The notes: generated by a model from the letters alone, not told the origin. DNA of 55,483 nt from Bacteroidetes bacterium HGW-Bacteroidetes-1 (GCA_002842755.1 PHDU01000032.1:1-55483); one strand, 5' to 3'. Positions 1 through 10,009 are shown, counted from the stretch's first letter. A program made the numbers and translations.

Positions 1-633
1 AATGGATTTTCTTTTTGGTCACTTGCCTTAATGGTTGAAGATTATACTGACAATGAGATTTTGATAATGTCCGTTTCAAGTGGAGGGCCTATGAGCAATA
101 CACGTTTACTTATTACCCCCATTCCGCCCGGCACTCCAATGACTTTATTTAATGAAAATGATTGGCTCTGGGCAGGGTCTAGCCCAGACCAAGGAATTTC
201 TCACCCTCAAAATTTACGAGCAGATTATGTTTTCAATGATAGAATAAATGGATTAGGGCCATATTTAACAGATCCTCAATATGTTTACACATATTTATAT
301 CTTTTTTTTAAAAGTGCCTATTTAGGACCCGGTGTCGCGGAAAGTAGAATTTTCTGGGATTATGGTTTCTGCGGATATAGAAAGATTTATGGACCTGAAC
401 TCAATCAGTATTTGTTGAGTACAAAAGATTTAATTGATGAGAACAATCCTCAATACAACGGTAGTTTGAACGAGGATTTAATTATTGGGTTGTTTTCTAT
501 AAACTGTCAGGATTTTCGGTGTTTAAATCCTCCATGTCCTAGTCCAGGTCCTTACCTTACTTTGAGCTGGTTTCAGCATTCATATTATGCCCAAGTTTAC
601 TTGAGGACCTTTATTGGCCCCCAATTTGATTAA
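1..633 (+). CDS. Hypothetical protein, 5' end outside the window
   Basis: The frame is open from the first base of the window with no stop, so the ATG at 31 is probably internal and this is the C-terminal part of a longer protein. The visible 210 or so residues are rich in Tyr, Pro and Gly. A cysteine cluster (CxxxxCLNPPC) lies near residues 155-170 counted from the ATG. No signal peptide or membrane segment is visible, and I recognise no domain. The gene ends 41 bases before a T9SS-sorted protein in the same orientation. The -7 promoter motif between them suggests separate transcription of the second gene. Function unknown. Confidence 0.55.
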   Translation, partial: NGFSFWSLALMVEDYTDNEILIMSVSSGGPMSNTRLLITPIPPGTPMTLFNENDWLWAGSSPDQGISHPQNLRADYVFNDRINGLGPYLTDPQYVYTYLYLFFKSAYLGPGVAESRIFWDYGFCGYRKIYGPELNQYLLSTKDLIDENNPQYNGSLNEDLIIGLFSINCQDFRCLNPPCPSPGPYLTLSWFQHSYYAQVYLRTFIGPQFD

Positions 634-661
634 TAAACTTTTAATAAGCATCAATAATTCT

Positions 662-669
662 TACATTTG
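662..669 (+). promoter_or_regulatory. Promoter -7 element (TACATTTG) of the T9SS-sorted protein gene
   Basis: This matches the Bacteroidota -7 consensus TAnnTTTG, with a T-rich -33-like stretch (TTTT) about 19 bases upstream. Only five bases separate the box from the ATG at 675, so transcription would begin at or within a base or two of the start codon. That implies a leaderless or nearly leaderless mRNA. This is inference from the motif alone. Confidence 0.5.
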
Positions 670-674
670 TTATC

Positions 675-2162
675 ATGAACAGGTCAATTAAACTCATAGT
701 TTATCTCATCATTGTTGTTTTTTCACTAACAAAAGCTGGTGGACAACCTGTGTGGATCAGTACAGGTGATTATGTGACACCAAGCATTATGCATGATACA
801 GAAAGGGGTTATTTCTTTGTCGCGAGAAGTACAAGGCTATTACCAGACGGATCAATTGGACAGTCCATTGCTGATATTTCAAATATCATTGTGCAAACTG
901 ATAAAGACTTGAAAACCATGCACACGATAAACATTTCCATGATAGGGGAATGGAATGTGTTTCTTACAAAAGCCTTCAAGGTTGATCCTGAAAGAATATT
1001 GTTGACGGGTATTGCCTATCACAACAAACATGATGAATACCGAATCGGAATGATTTGGATGGATTCTGACTTGAATTTGTTGCGTGACACAATAATTGGA
1101 GTTGATAACTATTATTTGAACCCTCATGGTTGGATGATAGAAAATCAGGCAGGTAATCTTGTTACTTATGGAACATTATTTGTGAAAGACCAACCAACTA
1201 TCAATGTTACACCTTTCAACTATTTCTTTCTTGTGCTAGATCATGAGGGATCTGTATTAGAATTTTCCGAACAAGTATTAGAAGGCTCTCCTATTTATGT
1301 AATTCCGTTAGCGGATAACAAATATCATATGTTAGGTACCAACAAAACCAACATCCAACTGAATAGCGATTTCACCTATGACACCACCTTGGTACTCAAC
1401 TTACCAATGGATAATGTTATTATGCCAATAAGGTTGCAACCTTATAACGATAACAGCTATTTTGTGCTTGTTGAATATATTGTTGGTGCTGGACCAGATT
1501 ATTTCGACGTAGATCTGGCGGTATTCCGAGTAGATAGTGAGGCCCATATACTAAGCACCTTTGCTTATGGCTTTGCAGATACTACGGACTGGGGAACTGC
1601 TGTAAGTTACTTCCATCCTGACACCTTGTTTGTTGGTGGGGCAAGGAAAATTGAGCCGTTTCCGGCAGATTCAAATGATTTCAATCATCTTTTTGTGCAC
1701 AAAACAACTATTTCCGGTGAGATCGTTTCTACTGCTTTTTTTGGAGTCAGCGGCCAGGTTAACTTGGGCGGACTGTTAGCCACTTCCGATGGAGGTTGTA
1801 TTATGTCTGGAACATACAACGACTTTTTAACTTTTCCTGGTTCAAATATCACGGATGCATTTTTTGTAAAAATGGATGCCAATGGAACAATAACAAAGCT
1901 TGATGAATCAAAGCTTCAATTGCATCCTCAGAAGTATTTGGTTTACCCAATTCCCGCGAAGAACCATTTGATGATCCGGAGTAAAGATAACTTTAGAACA
2001 AAGGCCTCATTTTTTAACGCTAACGGAGTTTTGATTACAAGTCTGAATTTTATTTCCAACGCTGAGATTGATGTTTCAGGTTTTCAATCGGGGATATATT
2101 TTCTACAACTCATCCAACAGGATGGTTATAGTGAAACTAAAAAACTGCTGATCAAAAACTGA
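675..2162 (+). CDS. Secreted protein with T9SS type A C-terminal sorting domain
   Basis: This is a 495-residue protein with an N-terminal signal peptide (hydrophobic core about residues 6-20, cleavage probably after AGGQ). The large middle part looks like a beta-rich, possibly propeller-like fold with no motif I can name. The last 75 or so residues form a Por secretion (type IX) sorting domain: a YPIPAKNHLMI opening strand, a GVLI turn, SGIYFLQL, and a basic end in KKLLIKN. It should cross the inner membrane by Sec, leave through T9SS, and be released or anchored at the cell surface. ATG 675 is supported because the signal peptide starts directly at it. The gene ends at a shared bidirectional terminator. 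The role of the mature domain is unknown. Confidence 0.8.
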   Translation: MNRSIKLIVYLIIVVFSLTKAGGQPVWISTGDYVTPSIMHDTERGYFFVARSTRLLPDGSIGQSIADISNIIVQTDKDLKTMHTINISMIGEWNVFLTKAFKVDPERILLTGIAYHNKHDEYRIGMIWMDSDLNLLRDTIIGVDNYYLNPHGWMIENQAGNLVTYGTLFVKDQPTINVTPFNYFFLVLDHEGSVLEFSEQVLEGSPIYVIPLADNKYHMLGTNKTNIQLNSDFTYDTTLVLNLPMDNVIMPIRLQPYNDNSYFVLVEYIVGAGPDYFDVDLAVFRVDSEAHILSTFAYGFADTTDWGTAVSYFHPDTLFVGGARKIEPFPADSNDFNHLFVHKTTISGEIVSTAFFGVSGQVNLGGLLATSDGGCIMSGTYNDFLTFPGSNITDAFFVKMDANGTITKLDESKLQLHPQKYLVYPIPAKNHLMIRSKDNFRTKASFFNANGVLITSLNFISNAEIDVSGFQSGIYFLQLIQQDGYSETKKLLIKN

Positions 2163-2212
2163 AATTTCGCTTCATGCCGGGTTTAATAGTAGGAGCGAAT
2201 ACAATAAATAAT

Positions 2213-2243
2213 AAGAGGCTGTTTCAAAACGAAACAGCCTCTT
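2213..2243. terminator. Bidirectional rho-independent terminator
   Basis: A perfect 13-bp inverted repeat (arms 2213-2225 and 2231-2243, starting AAGAGGCTGTTTC) encloses a 5-base loop. It lies between two convergent genes ending at 2162 (plus) and 2271 (minus). T-rich sequence follows on either side, so it can serve both. Confidence 0.85.
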
Positions 2244-2270
2244 TAACTTTCCTTTAATCTGAATTAAAGA

Positions 2271-4775
2271 TTATCTGAGCACGAGTTTTTTAACTTCTTT
2301 TTTCTCTCCTGTCTGAATCATTAGCATATACATTCCCTTTGGATGTGACGAAAGATTCAGCTTTGCTGATTGTCCGTTCCACTCAAACTGATCCATGAGA
2401 TTGCCGGTTAAAGTGTATAATTTGATGGTAGAAGCGCTGTAAACTTCAGTGCCGCTAACAGATACTTCTATCAATCCTGTAGTAGGATTGGGATAAACCA
2501 CAAACTCCGAAGCATATATTTTTTCTCCAACGCCAACGATAGGATTGGTAGCAAAAACAACCAGATTGCAGGCCACATCAAGTACAGGATTGAAACCATC
2601 ATTGCAGTCGGAGCAAGTTACCCCTGTTACACAATCGGGATGATTCGGATGACATAGATCGACATATTGTTCGTAAAACTTATACTGAAGCGTGAAGTTG
2701 CCATTTGAAACATAAGGTGTCATATTAAAATCAAACCATTGGGCAATTGAGCCGGGACACCAACCTGCACGGTTGTGATACCATGTTCCGCTTTGGGGTT
2801 GACAACCATCCGGATTTGGATTGCAAACATTCCAGTTGTGTTGTGTGAATGTTTCTGCACCATTTACCCATAAATGGTGTGTAGCATTATAAAACTCAGC
2901 TGCATTACTTGTATTGAGATCGCCCCAGCCATGGCCTGACGAAACAAGCTTCAACTTTGATGCGATAGCATTATCAGGAAACTCAAACGACCAGTCTTCA
3001 ACTGGCTGAAGGTTGGCGTAATCACCAAAAGGATAAACATCTTTCCAAACTTCATAAACCGAACTATAGAGATAAGTTGGGGTTCCTTGCCGGTAATTGA
3101 GTGTTAATTTATATTCGTAACCGTTATCCAATGTTTCGCAATTGAACCGAAAACTTACTTTTCCCTGAAGTAAAGACATATAATCTGTCAGATCAATTGT
3201 GTGGGAACATGCTACACCATAAGGTGTTATATATCGTATAACCTCAAACCAGCGACCGTCAATACCTCTGGCATCAACGCTGGCTTTACGATCCCACTCG
3301 CCGCAACCTCCTGAAGGGCAGGATACTTCGAGTGTGGCTGTGATCTGGTCGAAAGCTCCAAGATAGGAAGGTAGTTCGGCTTCCACAGTCTGGGTGGCAT
3401 TGCTTGGACTTATCCAAACATCTTCAGCAGCAACAACTGTCATGTTAGTAGCATCTGCAACAACATTGATATTTACATTTTGTGTTGCTGAAGCACCAAA
3501 ATTATTGGTCGAAATGATTGTTAATACGTAGTTTCCATGTGAAGGAGGTGTCCACCAAGCTGTATAAAATCCTTTACTATACAAATCCTGAGCAGGAATA
3601 TTTTGTCCATTGACCTGAAACATCACATCCTGAACAGAGAACAATTCAGGATAATCTATACTCGTCTTGACAGAAAGTTGTACTGGCGATAGTGATGGCA
3701 TATACAAATTTCCTGGTAGAGGATGACGTGCATCAATTACCGGAACAAAGGTTGTGGGGTTCAGAACCATAAAGCAATTGTCGATTGGAACTGCCGGGTC
3801 ATATTGATCATTACCGGGTTGTGATGCTCTCACTGTTACCTGTCCGGCTTGTCCGGTAAGTGTAATTGTGTTTCCACTGATGGTAGCCGGACCGGAAATA
3901 ATTTCAAAAATAACAGGCAGACCTGAAGTTGCTGATGCTTCGATAGTAAATGGCTGATCTGTTGTAAGCCGGTTTGTAATCTGTGGAAAAGAAATGGCTT
4001 GGTAACCTGCATCGAGTGTTCCATTGAAATTAGAAGTTTCACCTGTCATAGCAAAATTCATCAGGTCGGCATCACGTTCTCCAGTGCCAATTTCGCAAAT
4101 TAGTTTTGTGATGCTTGTATTATCACCTCCAGGCTCACCTTGATTAAATTTGTAATACAAATGAAGATCGGGTTCATTTCCTGTGGGCTCTGTTTCCATC
4201 ATTGACTGAATTTCGGTTTGTGTGAGTGCTTTCTTCCAAACAGTGACTTCATCGATCCTGCCGCCATAAACAAAATTGAAACCGCCCAAAAGGCTTTTTC
4301 CAATTCCAAATGGCACATTTTCGCCAAGAAATATACCGGAAGCAGCTGCACTTCCTCTTAGAACGCCATTTACATAGAGTTTGACTGTGTTCACATCAAA
4401 AACCCATGCAATGTGCTGCCAAACCTGCGGAATTGCCGTATTGGCTGGAGAAACGTACTGGTGTAGTCCTGTGGTGGTAACCAAACGACATTCCATCACC
4501 CCATTGTTCAGCTGAATGAGGTAAAACTCCGCATTGCCCGAACCTACCCTGAAACCCATATACCCTTGCCCATAAACAAGAGCATCAGTGTAAAACCAAC
4601 CTGTCATAGTGAGTTGGGTTGTGTTGGAAAAGTATTGCGAAGCATTTTGCAAAATTGCAAAATCATCGACTCCATCGAAATGCAGATACTGATTTGACTG
4701 CGCATTCAGAAGTGCAGGCTGCATGAAGAACAAAACAACGAATAGCGCAAGCATTTTTGAGTAGATTTTTTTCAT
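2271..4775 (-). CDS. Secreted PNGase F-like peptide-N-glycosidase with LamG domain and T9SS sorting domain
   Basis: Likely cleaves N-glycans from glycoprotein asparagines outside the cell. An 834-residue precursor. Domains in order: signal peptide (1-25); LamG/concanavalin-like domain (about 28-215, opening LHFDGVDDFA); an Ig-like linker region (about 270-440); a PNGase F-like catalytic region (about 445-745); a T9SS sorting domain (about 755-834, opening VVYPNPTTG and ending KKLVLR). Remembered PNGase F landmarks align: CDEWDRYANV with CGEWDRKASV (491-500), FITPY with YITPY, and RAGWCPG identical (669-675). The three catalytic acids of PNGase F (Asp60, Glu118, Glu206) correspond to Asp495, Glu547 and Glu627. 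The usual N-terminal bowl domain of type II enzymes is absent; LamG may replace it as a glycan-binding module. It lies 63 bases after the SusD gene and so is probably the third gene of the SusC operon. Specificity, including tolerance of core fucose, cannot be read from sequence. Confidence 0.82.
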   Translation of the reverse strand: MKKIYSKMLALFVVLFFMQPALLNAQSNQYLHFDGVDDFAILQNASQYFSNTTQLTMTGWFYTDALVYGQGYMGFRVGSGNAEFYLIQLNNGVMECRLVTTTGLHQYVSPANTAIPQVWQHIAWVFDVNTVKLYVNGVLRGSAAASGIFLGENVPFGIGKSLLGGFNFVYGGRIDEVTVWKKALTQTEIQSMMETEPTGNEPDLHLYYKFNQGEPGGDNTSITKLICEIGTGERDADLMNFAMTGETSNFNGTLDAGYQAISFPQITNRLTTDQPFTIEASATSGLPVIFEIISGPATISGNTITLTGQAGQVTVRASQPGNDQYDPAVPIDNCFMVLNPTTFVPVIDARHPLPGNLYMPSLSPVQLSVKTSIDYPELFSVQDVMFQVNGQNIPAQDLYSKGFYTAWWTPPSHGNYVLTIISTNNFGASATQNVNINVVADATNMTVVAAEDVWISPSNATQTVEAELPSYLGAFDQITATLEVSCPSGGCGEWDRKASVDARGIDGRWFEVIRYITPYGVACSHTIDLTDYMSLLQGKVSFRFNCETLDNGYEYKLTLNYRQGTPTYLYSSVYEVWKDVYPFGDYANLQPVEDWSFEFPDNAIASKLKLVSSGHGWGDLNTSNAAEFYNATHHLWVNGAETFTQHNWNVCNPNPDGCQPQSGTWYHNRAGWCPGSIAQWFDFNMTPYVSNGNFTLQYKFYEQYVDLCHPNHPDCVTGVTCSDCNDGFNPVLDVACNLVVFATNPIVGVGEKIYASEFVVYPNPTTGLIEVSVSGTEVYSASTIKLYTLTGNLMDQFEWNGQSAKLNLSSHPKGMYMLMIQTGEKKEVKKLVLR

Positions 4776-4838
4776 AATGTTTTTGTTTTTGAGTTACTAT
4801 TTAATTCTTAACTAGAATTTCAATTGAATTATAAGTTT

Positions 4839-6476
4839 TCAAAAAATCCACCATAATTTCACCTGAGGAGCATCTCCGCCTTGCTGGGATATTGCAGCTG
4901 ACATGCTTTCGCTGTTGTATGCTGCCTCAGAAGGTGGATAAGGAAGACGAAAATGGTTTAAAGGGATTCCGTTGCTGGGTGTTAATGCGGTTCTGCGTGC
5001 TAATGCATATGCTTCCGCTGGTTGCCTGAAAGCATCAAGCCACCATTGTGTATAAATAAACTGAAGCTTTTGTTCATCAGATGTTGCATTCCAAAAGCCA
5101 AATTGCATTTGCACAGATACTGGAGTGATGTTGCTGGGGATAGGAATTGTTTCCGGAAAAGTCATTGAAGATGAGGGTAATTTCGAGTTTCGGGAAACTT
5201 GCATCCACCATTCCACCGAGGAGTTGATTCCATTTAAATATTCAATTTCAGCCTGAACCTTGTCCATGCCCACGCCAATACCACGAAAATATGCCTCTGC
5301 CAGAAGGAAATGAGTTTCTGCGCCGGTAATGAGTATTATGGGCATAAAGTCTTCATCACGCACAACGAAATAGTTGAAAGGAGAATAGATGCAGGTTTCG
5401 CCTTTTATTTGAAATGCTCCAAGCTGGTCGCGATGCGATCCATAAGGTATTCCTCCTGAAGATGGTGTATTTATATCAGGCAGCTGAGGGTAAGGTTTCC
5501 ACTTGTTCGCATTATTGGTTTCAAAAAATATATAGGCTCTGGGGTCAAAAATGCCGCTTCCATCGATACTGTCATGGCGTGAAAGTTGACGCCAAACATT
5601 AGACCCCATTCGGAGGTTGTTGTGTTCGCGGAACGACCAGTTAAGACTTTCGTTTTTGAAACCCATTGCCGATGGCCATAAACAAGCACTTTCAAGCAAA
5701 GGATTGATGAAATCATATCCCTGAATGACGGGGAGATTGTTATCAACGATTTCTTTGATGATACTACCAGCAAGCTCAGGTTCTATTTCTGACATCCGCA
5801 TGGCATGCCTTAAGCGCAGTGAATTGGCAAGTTTTCTCCATTTAAGCATATCACCGTTAAAAAGTTTATCGAAGCCGATAAAAGTTCCATAAGCTCCTGT
5901 AAGTGGTACTGCGAGAGTGATATTTTCTTCTGCCCATTGAAGGTCTTCCAGCAATTGGAGGTAGATTTCCCGCTGAGAGTCGTAACCCGGACGTAGCTGG
6001 TTCAAATCCTGAAAGCCATATCCAGCCTTACTGAAGGGTATGTCGCCAAACAAATCGGTTACTTTGAAGGTTTTCATCGCAAGGGTAATTTTGAGCATTG
6101 CTTGCATATTTATTACACCAGGTGATTCTTCATAAGATTCCATTCTTTTTTCGAGTTCCCTTATTTCAGGCAATGTGCCATAATAATTTGTCCAGATGCT
6201 TTCTGTGCCAATTGTATAATTGCCCCATGCTTCCTTTGTGAGGGCTGCAAGCTGGGTTTGCTTATAAAGTATCTCGTTGTTGATATAAAACTGTTCATCG
6301 CCTGTGGGTATCAAAGATTGAATCACAGTGTTGAAAAGTGATCCATCGCTGGCGGTAGTGAATCCGTGTGGGTTTGTGTTTATTTCATCAAAATTTTTGG
6401 TGCATGAAGTCAATGTAATCAGACTTATCGCAGAAATTCCAAAAATCAACATTATTGCTTTCATTACTTTTTTCAT
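4839..6476 (-). CDS. SusD/RagB-like glycan-binding outer-membrane lipoprotein (SusD-like_2 type)
   Basis: This is a 545-residue lipoprotein with a hydrophobic signal followed by lipobox TLTSC (Cys25) and then the NFDEINTNP motif that begins many SusD-like_2 proteins. SusD proteins sit over the SusC channel as a lid and hold the oligosaccharide before TonB-driven import. The helical TPR-like body is consistent with the LAEAYFRG and LKITLAMKTFKVTD segments. The gene starts 9 bases after the SusC stop and precedes the PNGase F-like gene, so the three are probably co-transcribed. The ligand is inferred from neighbours (N-glycan or glycopeptide), not from the protein. Confidence 0.9.
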   Translation of the reverse strand: MKKVMKAIMLIFGISAISLITLTSCTKNFDEINTNPHGFTTASDGSLFNTVIQSLIPTGDEQFYINNEILYKQTQLAALTKEAWGNYTIGTESIWTNYYGTLPEIRELEKRMESYEESPGVINMQAMLKITLAMKTFKVTDLFGDIPFSKAGYGFQDLNQLRPGYDSQREIYLQLLEDLQWAEENITLAVPLTGAYGTFIGFDKLFNGDMLKWRKLANSLRLRHAMRMSEIEPELAGSIIKEIVDNNLPVIQGYDFINPLLESACLWPSAMGFKNESLNWSFREHNNLRMGSNVWRQLSRHDSIDGSGIFDPRAYIFFETNNANKWKPYPQLPDINTPSSGGIPYGSHRDQLGAFQIKGETCIYSPFNYFVVRDEDFMPIILITGAETHFLLAEAYFRGIGVGMDKVQAEIEYLNGINSSVEWWMQVSRNSKLPSSSMTFPETIPIPSNITPVSVQMQFGFWNATSDEQKLQFIYTQWWLDAFRQPAEAYALARRTALTPSNGIPLNHFRLPYPPSEAAYNSESMSAAISQQGGDAPQVKLWWIF

Positions 6477-6485
6477 TTTCGTTGA

Positions 6486-9400
6486 TTAAAATCCGGCACT
6501 CAACCCAAGTACAAATGACCTTGTTCCGGGATAAGAGGCCCACTCAAAACCTTGTGCATTGCCGGCTCCCATAATTCCTTCAGGATTTATTTTATCGGGT
6601 AATGTTGTATAGATGTAAAATAAATCACGTCCTGTAACCGAAAGGGTGAGGCTTTGAAATATTTTAGTTTTATCAATAATTTTTGTGGGTAAGGTGTAGG
6701 ACATTGATATTTCACGCATTTTAACCCAGGTATTTTCCAAAATTCCGGGTGTTGAAACAAACTTTCCCCATCCGCCTGCATTGGGCAGGTATTTGTAAAA
6801 ATAATGAACTACAGTGGTGTTTGGTGTTCCATCTTCATGCACGCCAGGCAAAATGACTCCGATATTACTGGTGTTTCCGGCCGGATCGGTATAAGGCAAG
6901 CCACCGCCTTCGCGCTCAATCAGTGTTTCTGGGCTTTGACCTGTCTGAAGTGAAATCACATACGAACCACTGTAAATATCGCCACCCCATTTGGTGTCAA
7001 TAAGCATGCTTAATTTGAAGCCTTTATAGGTAAGCATTGCATTCCAGCCTGCGATAAAATCCGGTGAGGCATTACCGATGGGTACGCGGCTGTCGGTAAT
7101 AAGGTATTTTGTTCCTTCAGCATTTAAAACACGGTTGCCATTATCATCGTAAATATAGGCGTATCCGCTGATGGTTCCAAAGTCATCGCCGACTTCAAGT
7201 ACCATCGCCGGGCCATTCAATCCCCAGATATCAGCCAAAAGGTAAGTGTCTGCATCGCTACCAAGACTAACAACCTTATTTCTGTTTCTTGCAATATTAA
7301 ATCCACTTCTGATGGTGAGATGTTTTGTTCGGACAGGCACAGTATTCAAAATAATTTCAAAGCCTCTGTTGGTCAGCACGCCTTCATTGGTCATAATATT
7401 TGATGCACCGGAAGATGTAGGAATTGGAAGGTTGGGAATAATCTGATCAAAAGAATAGAGGTAATAATAAGTGAAGTCAAGATCGATTCTGTTATCAAAG
7501 AACCCAAAGTTTAAACCCGTTTCATAAGCATTTACACGTTGTGGCTTCAATAATTTCGGTGGAATTGTTAAAGGAAAATTTGAAGTTTGTTGTCCTCCAA
7601 ACCTAGCTGTATTGTAATAGAATGAAAGTAGATAGGGGTCTGTATCTGTTGCTGTTTGGGCCAAACCACCTCTGATTTTCATGAAATTTAACCAAGGAAT
7701 TATTTCTGCAAAATTGAATACCTCTGACGGGATAAAACTTAAAGAAAGGGAAGGGTAGAAGTAGGAGTTTGCGCCGGCAGGAAGCGTAGATGACCAGTCG
7801 TTTCGGCCTGTAAGTTCAAGGAAAAGATAATTGGCATATGACAAGTTGAGGAAAGAGTAAACAGAATTATTGCGTTTGCGCAGAATGCCTTCAACTGGTA
7901 TCATGGATTGTGCTGAATTACCGGGTTGCTCCACAATGGTAGTGTTATTGTCATCGGTTGTGAAAATGGTTTCAGTGTAATTGAAGAAGGTGTACATATT
8001 GGGATAATACCATGTGCCGGAATGCCCATTGATGAAGTAATAATCTTGATTCCATCGACTGGAACCAGCTGTAAATCTTATGTCAAATGAAGAGTTCAAT
8101 ACTTTATCTTTAAATGCAGTGACAGTAAAATCATAATTATCACCAATATTTCTTGAAAGGCCGTTGCTGTAATATCCATCCTGAAGTCCGATCACATCGA
8201 TGGGTTTGTTTCTTGTTTCAAACTGTTCGATGGTAAAATCACGTCCAACTCTTCCCTGTGCGCTAATTCCCGTAACGATGTCATAAGTTAAAGTTAGTGC
8301 GGCTGTATATTTGTCCCTGTTCAGCGTTGTATTATTGTTGTAATAACCCCACCATAGCGTTGGACTCACATAATAAAACGGATATCCTTCCTGCGGGTTT
8401 TGTGAGCCGTCAGCGTTTTGATAATTTTGTTTATCGATACCTTGATAACTTCTCGGCCATGAATAGAGCAATCCTTTATTGAATGAATTCGCATCTTCGC
8501 CGAGCATCGGGCTGTTTAATCTTTGAAAGTTGATAAAGGAAACGGTGACATCGGTTTTCAGTTTTTCACTGATGTTCAGATTGGCTCCAAGGTTTATCGT
8601 TGTTCGGTTGAAATTGCTGTTATCAACAATAGGTTTGTTGTCCTGTCGTGTTAAAGAAACCCTCATCGTACCCTTTTCGTTTCCTCCTGTGGCCGATATG
8701 TTGTGTGTCACTGTATATCCGTTTTGATAAGGAATTTTGAGATTATCGGGCTGTGGTGACCATGATCTCATTTTCCCATCCCACCATTTCACCAGCTGAC
8801 CCTCCATTTTCGGGCCCCAGGAAACGGCAGGGCCATAATATCCAAACTCAGCACTGGTGCTGGAGGTTTCACCCTGTTGATTGATGATAAGATTTTCGTT
8901 TCCATAAATGCCGGGATAAAGCAAAGTGTCGCCCGACATAGGAAATACAGCAGGGGTAAATGAAATCGGGCCTCCATGACCATAAATATTCTGCACTTCC
9001 CGGTAGCGGTATGGGTTAGTGGTTTTGTAATCAACATTATAAGTTATTCCAATCCCTTTTTGTTTGCTACCACGTTTTGTGGTGATAAATAATACGCCGT
9101 TTGCACCCCTTGATCCATAAAGTGCCGATGCCGCTCCACCTTTCATGAGTGTCATATTTTCAATGTCGAAGGCGTTCAGGTCGTTTATTACGCTTCCCCA
9201 ATCGACACCTCTGCCAATATTTGTAAGTCCTGGAATATTTTCCATGGGAATATTGTCAACTACTATCAATGGTTGATTGTCGGTGCCAATATTGTTATTT
9301 CCTCTTATAACAATTCTGGTTGAGCCTCCTTCAACACCATCCGACTGGGAAATCTGTACACCTGCCGAACGACCTGAAAGGGCATTTAAAACATTGGGTG

Positions 9401-9806
9401 CTTTTGAATCGACAATGACTGATGACTCAACTTTTTCGGTTGAATAACCGATTTCACGCTTTTGGCGTCTGATACCTAAAGCGGTTACGACGACTTCTTC
9501 AAGCTCTTTGGTGCTTTCTTTGAGCTTTATGTTAATTACTTTTTTTCCTTCAACGGGTATCTCAACAGTTTCGTACCCCACAAAACTGATTACAAGCACT
9601 GATTCTTCTTTGATTCCGGAAATAGTAAAATTACCATCAAAGTCTGTAACAGCGCCAATCAAAGTGCCCTTTATCTGCACTGTGACACCAATTAGCGGCA
9701 AGCCATCTTCAGCAGCGGTTATGGTGCCATTGATGGTTAAATCCTGCGCAACAAGTGCACGGATAAGTAGCAATAAGAAAGCAAACGTGAAAGTGATTTT
9801 TTTCAT
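6486..9806 (-). CDS. SusC/RagA-family TonB-linked outer-membrane transporter
   Basis: About 1,106 residues. Order: signal peptide; carboxypeptidase-D-like regulatory domain (about 20-105, TINGTITAAEDGLPLIG); TonB-box-like EEVVVTALG; plug domain (about 120-240, with GRSAGVQISQSDG and VIRGNNNIG); then a large 22-strand-type barrel ending in an aromatic strand (LGLSAGF). It imports oligosaccharides or glycopeptides bound by the adjacent SusD. The open frame extends 10 codons further up to 9836, but a TAnnTTTG box ends three bases before that ATG, and the signal peptide begins at the ATG at 9806 (MKKITF). I therefore place the start there. No sigma/anti-sigma pair or hybrid two-component sensor, common PUL regulators, lies beside it. 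Confidence 0.92.
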   Translation of the reverse strand: MKKITFTFAFLLLLIRALVAQDLTINGTITAAEDGLPLIGVTVQIKGTLIGAVTDFDGNFTISGIKEESVLVISFVGYETVEIPVEGKKVINIKLKESTKELEEVVVTALGIRRQKREIGYSTEKVESSVIVDSKAPNVLNALSGRSAGVQISQSDGVEGGSTRIVIRGNNNIGTDNQPLIVVDNIPMENIPGLTNIGRGVDWGSVINDLNAFDIENMTLMKGGAASALYGSRGANGVLFITTKRGSKQKGIGITYNVDYKTTNPYRYREVQNIYGHGGPISFTPAVFPMSGDTLLYPGIYGNENLIINQQGETSSTSAEFGYYGPAVSWGPKMEGQLVKWWDGKMRSWSPQPDNLKIPYQNGYTVTHNISATGGNEKGTMRVSLTRQDNKPIVDNSNFNRTTINLGANLNISEKLKTDVTVSFINFQRLNSPMLGEDANSFNKGLLYSWPRSYQGIDKQNYQNADGSQNPQEGYPFYYVSPTLWWGYYNNNTTLNRDKYTAALTLTYDIVTGISAQGRVGRDFTIEQFETRNKPIDVIGLQDGYYSNGLSRNIGDNYDFTVTAFKDKVLNSSFDIRFTAGSSRWNQDYYFINGHSGTWYYPNMYTFFNYTETIFTTDDNNTTIVEQPGNSAQSMIPVEGILRKRNNSVYSFLNLSYANYLFLELTGRNDWSSTLPAGANSYFYPSLSLSFIPSEVFNFAEIIPWLNFMKIRGGLAQTATDTDPYLLSFYYNTARFGGQQTSNFPLTIPPKLLKPQRVNAYETGLNFGFFDNRIDLDFTYYYLYSFDQIIPNLPIPTSSGASNIMTNEGVLTNRGFEIILNTVPVRTKHLTIRSGFNIARNRNKVVSLGSDADTYLLADIWGLNGPAMVLEVGDDFGTISGYAYIYDDNGNRVLNAEGTKYLITDSRVPIGNASPDFIAGWNAMLTYKGFKLSMLIDTKWGGDIYSGSYVISLQTGQSPETLIEREGGGLPYTDPAGNTSNIGVILPGVHEDGTPNTTVVHYFYKYLPNAGGWGKFVSTPGILENTWVKMREISMSYTLPTKIIDKTKIFQSLTLSVTGRDLFYIYTTLPDKINPEGIMGAGNAQGFEWASYPGTRSFVLGLSAGF

Positions 9807-9838
9807 ATACCTGCAATTTGGCAGTTGTTTATTCATTT

Positions 9839-9846
9839 CAAAATTA
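9839..9846 (-). promoter_or_regulatory. Promoter -7 element (TAATTTTG) of the SusC-SusD-PNGase operon
   Basis: An exact TAnnTTTG match on the minus strand (plus strand reads CAAAATTA). Transcription would start at about 9832-9835, leaving a leader of roughly 26-29 bases before the preferred SusC start at 9806. No clear TTTG -33 element is at the right distance. Confidence 0.45.
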
Positions 9847-9951
9847 CAAAAAGAATCAAATGTTTAACGATTTTGATTTCATGAATTAATTCAGTATAAA
9901 AAATAGACATTTTTAACCTGATTAATTCATAGTATAAACTTGAAAAAAGAC

Positions 9952-9977
9952 AAAAGAAAAAAGTAAAAAGACAAAAG
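9952..9977 (+). repeat. Purine-rich tract shared with the repeat at 46591
   Basis: A 26-base A/G tract (AAAAGAAAAAAGTAAAAAGA then one variable base then AAAAG) that recurs in the same orientation at 46591-46616 with a single C/T difference. Here it is separated from the 56-bp core by about 30 bases; at 46.6 kb it overlaps the core directly. Confidence 0.7.
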
Positions 9978-10009
9978 AATTATAACATTAGCAAGGAAAT
10001 CAAATAAAA

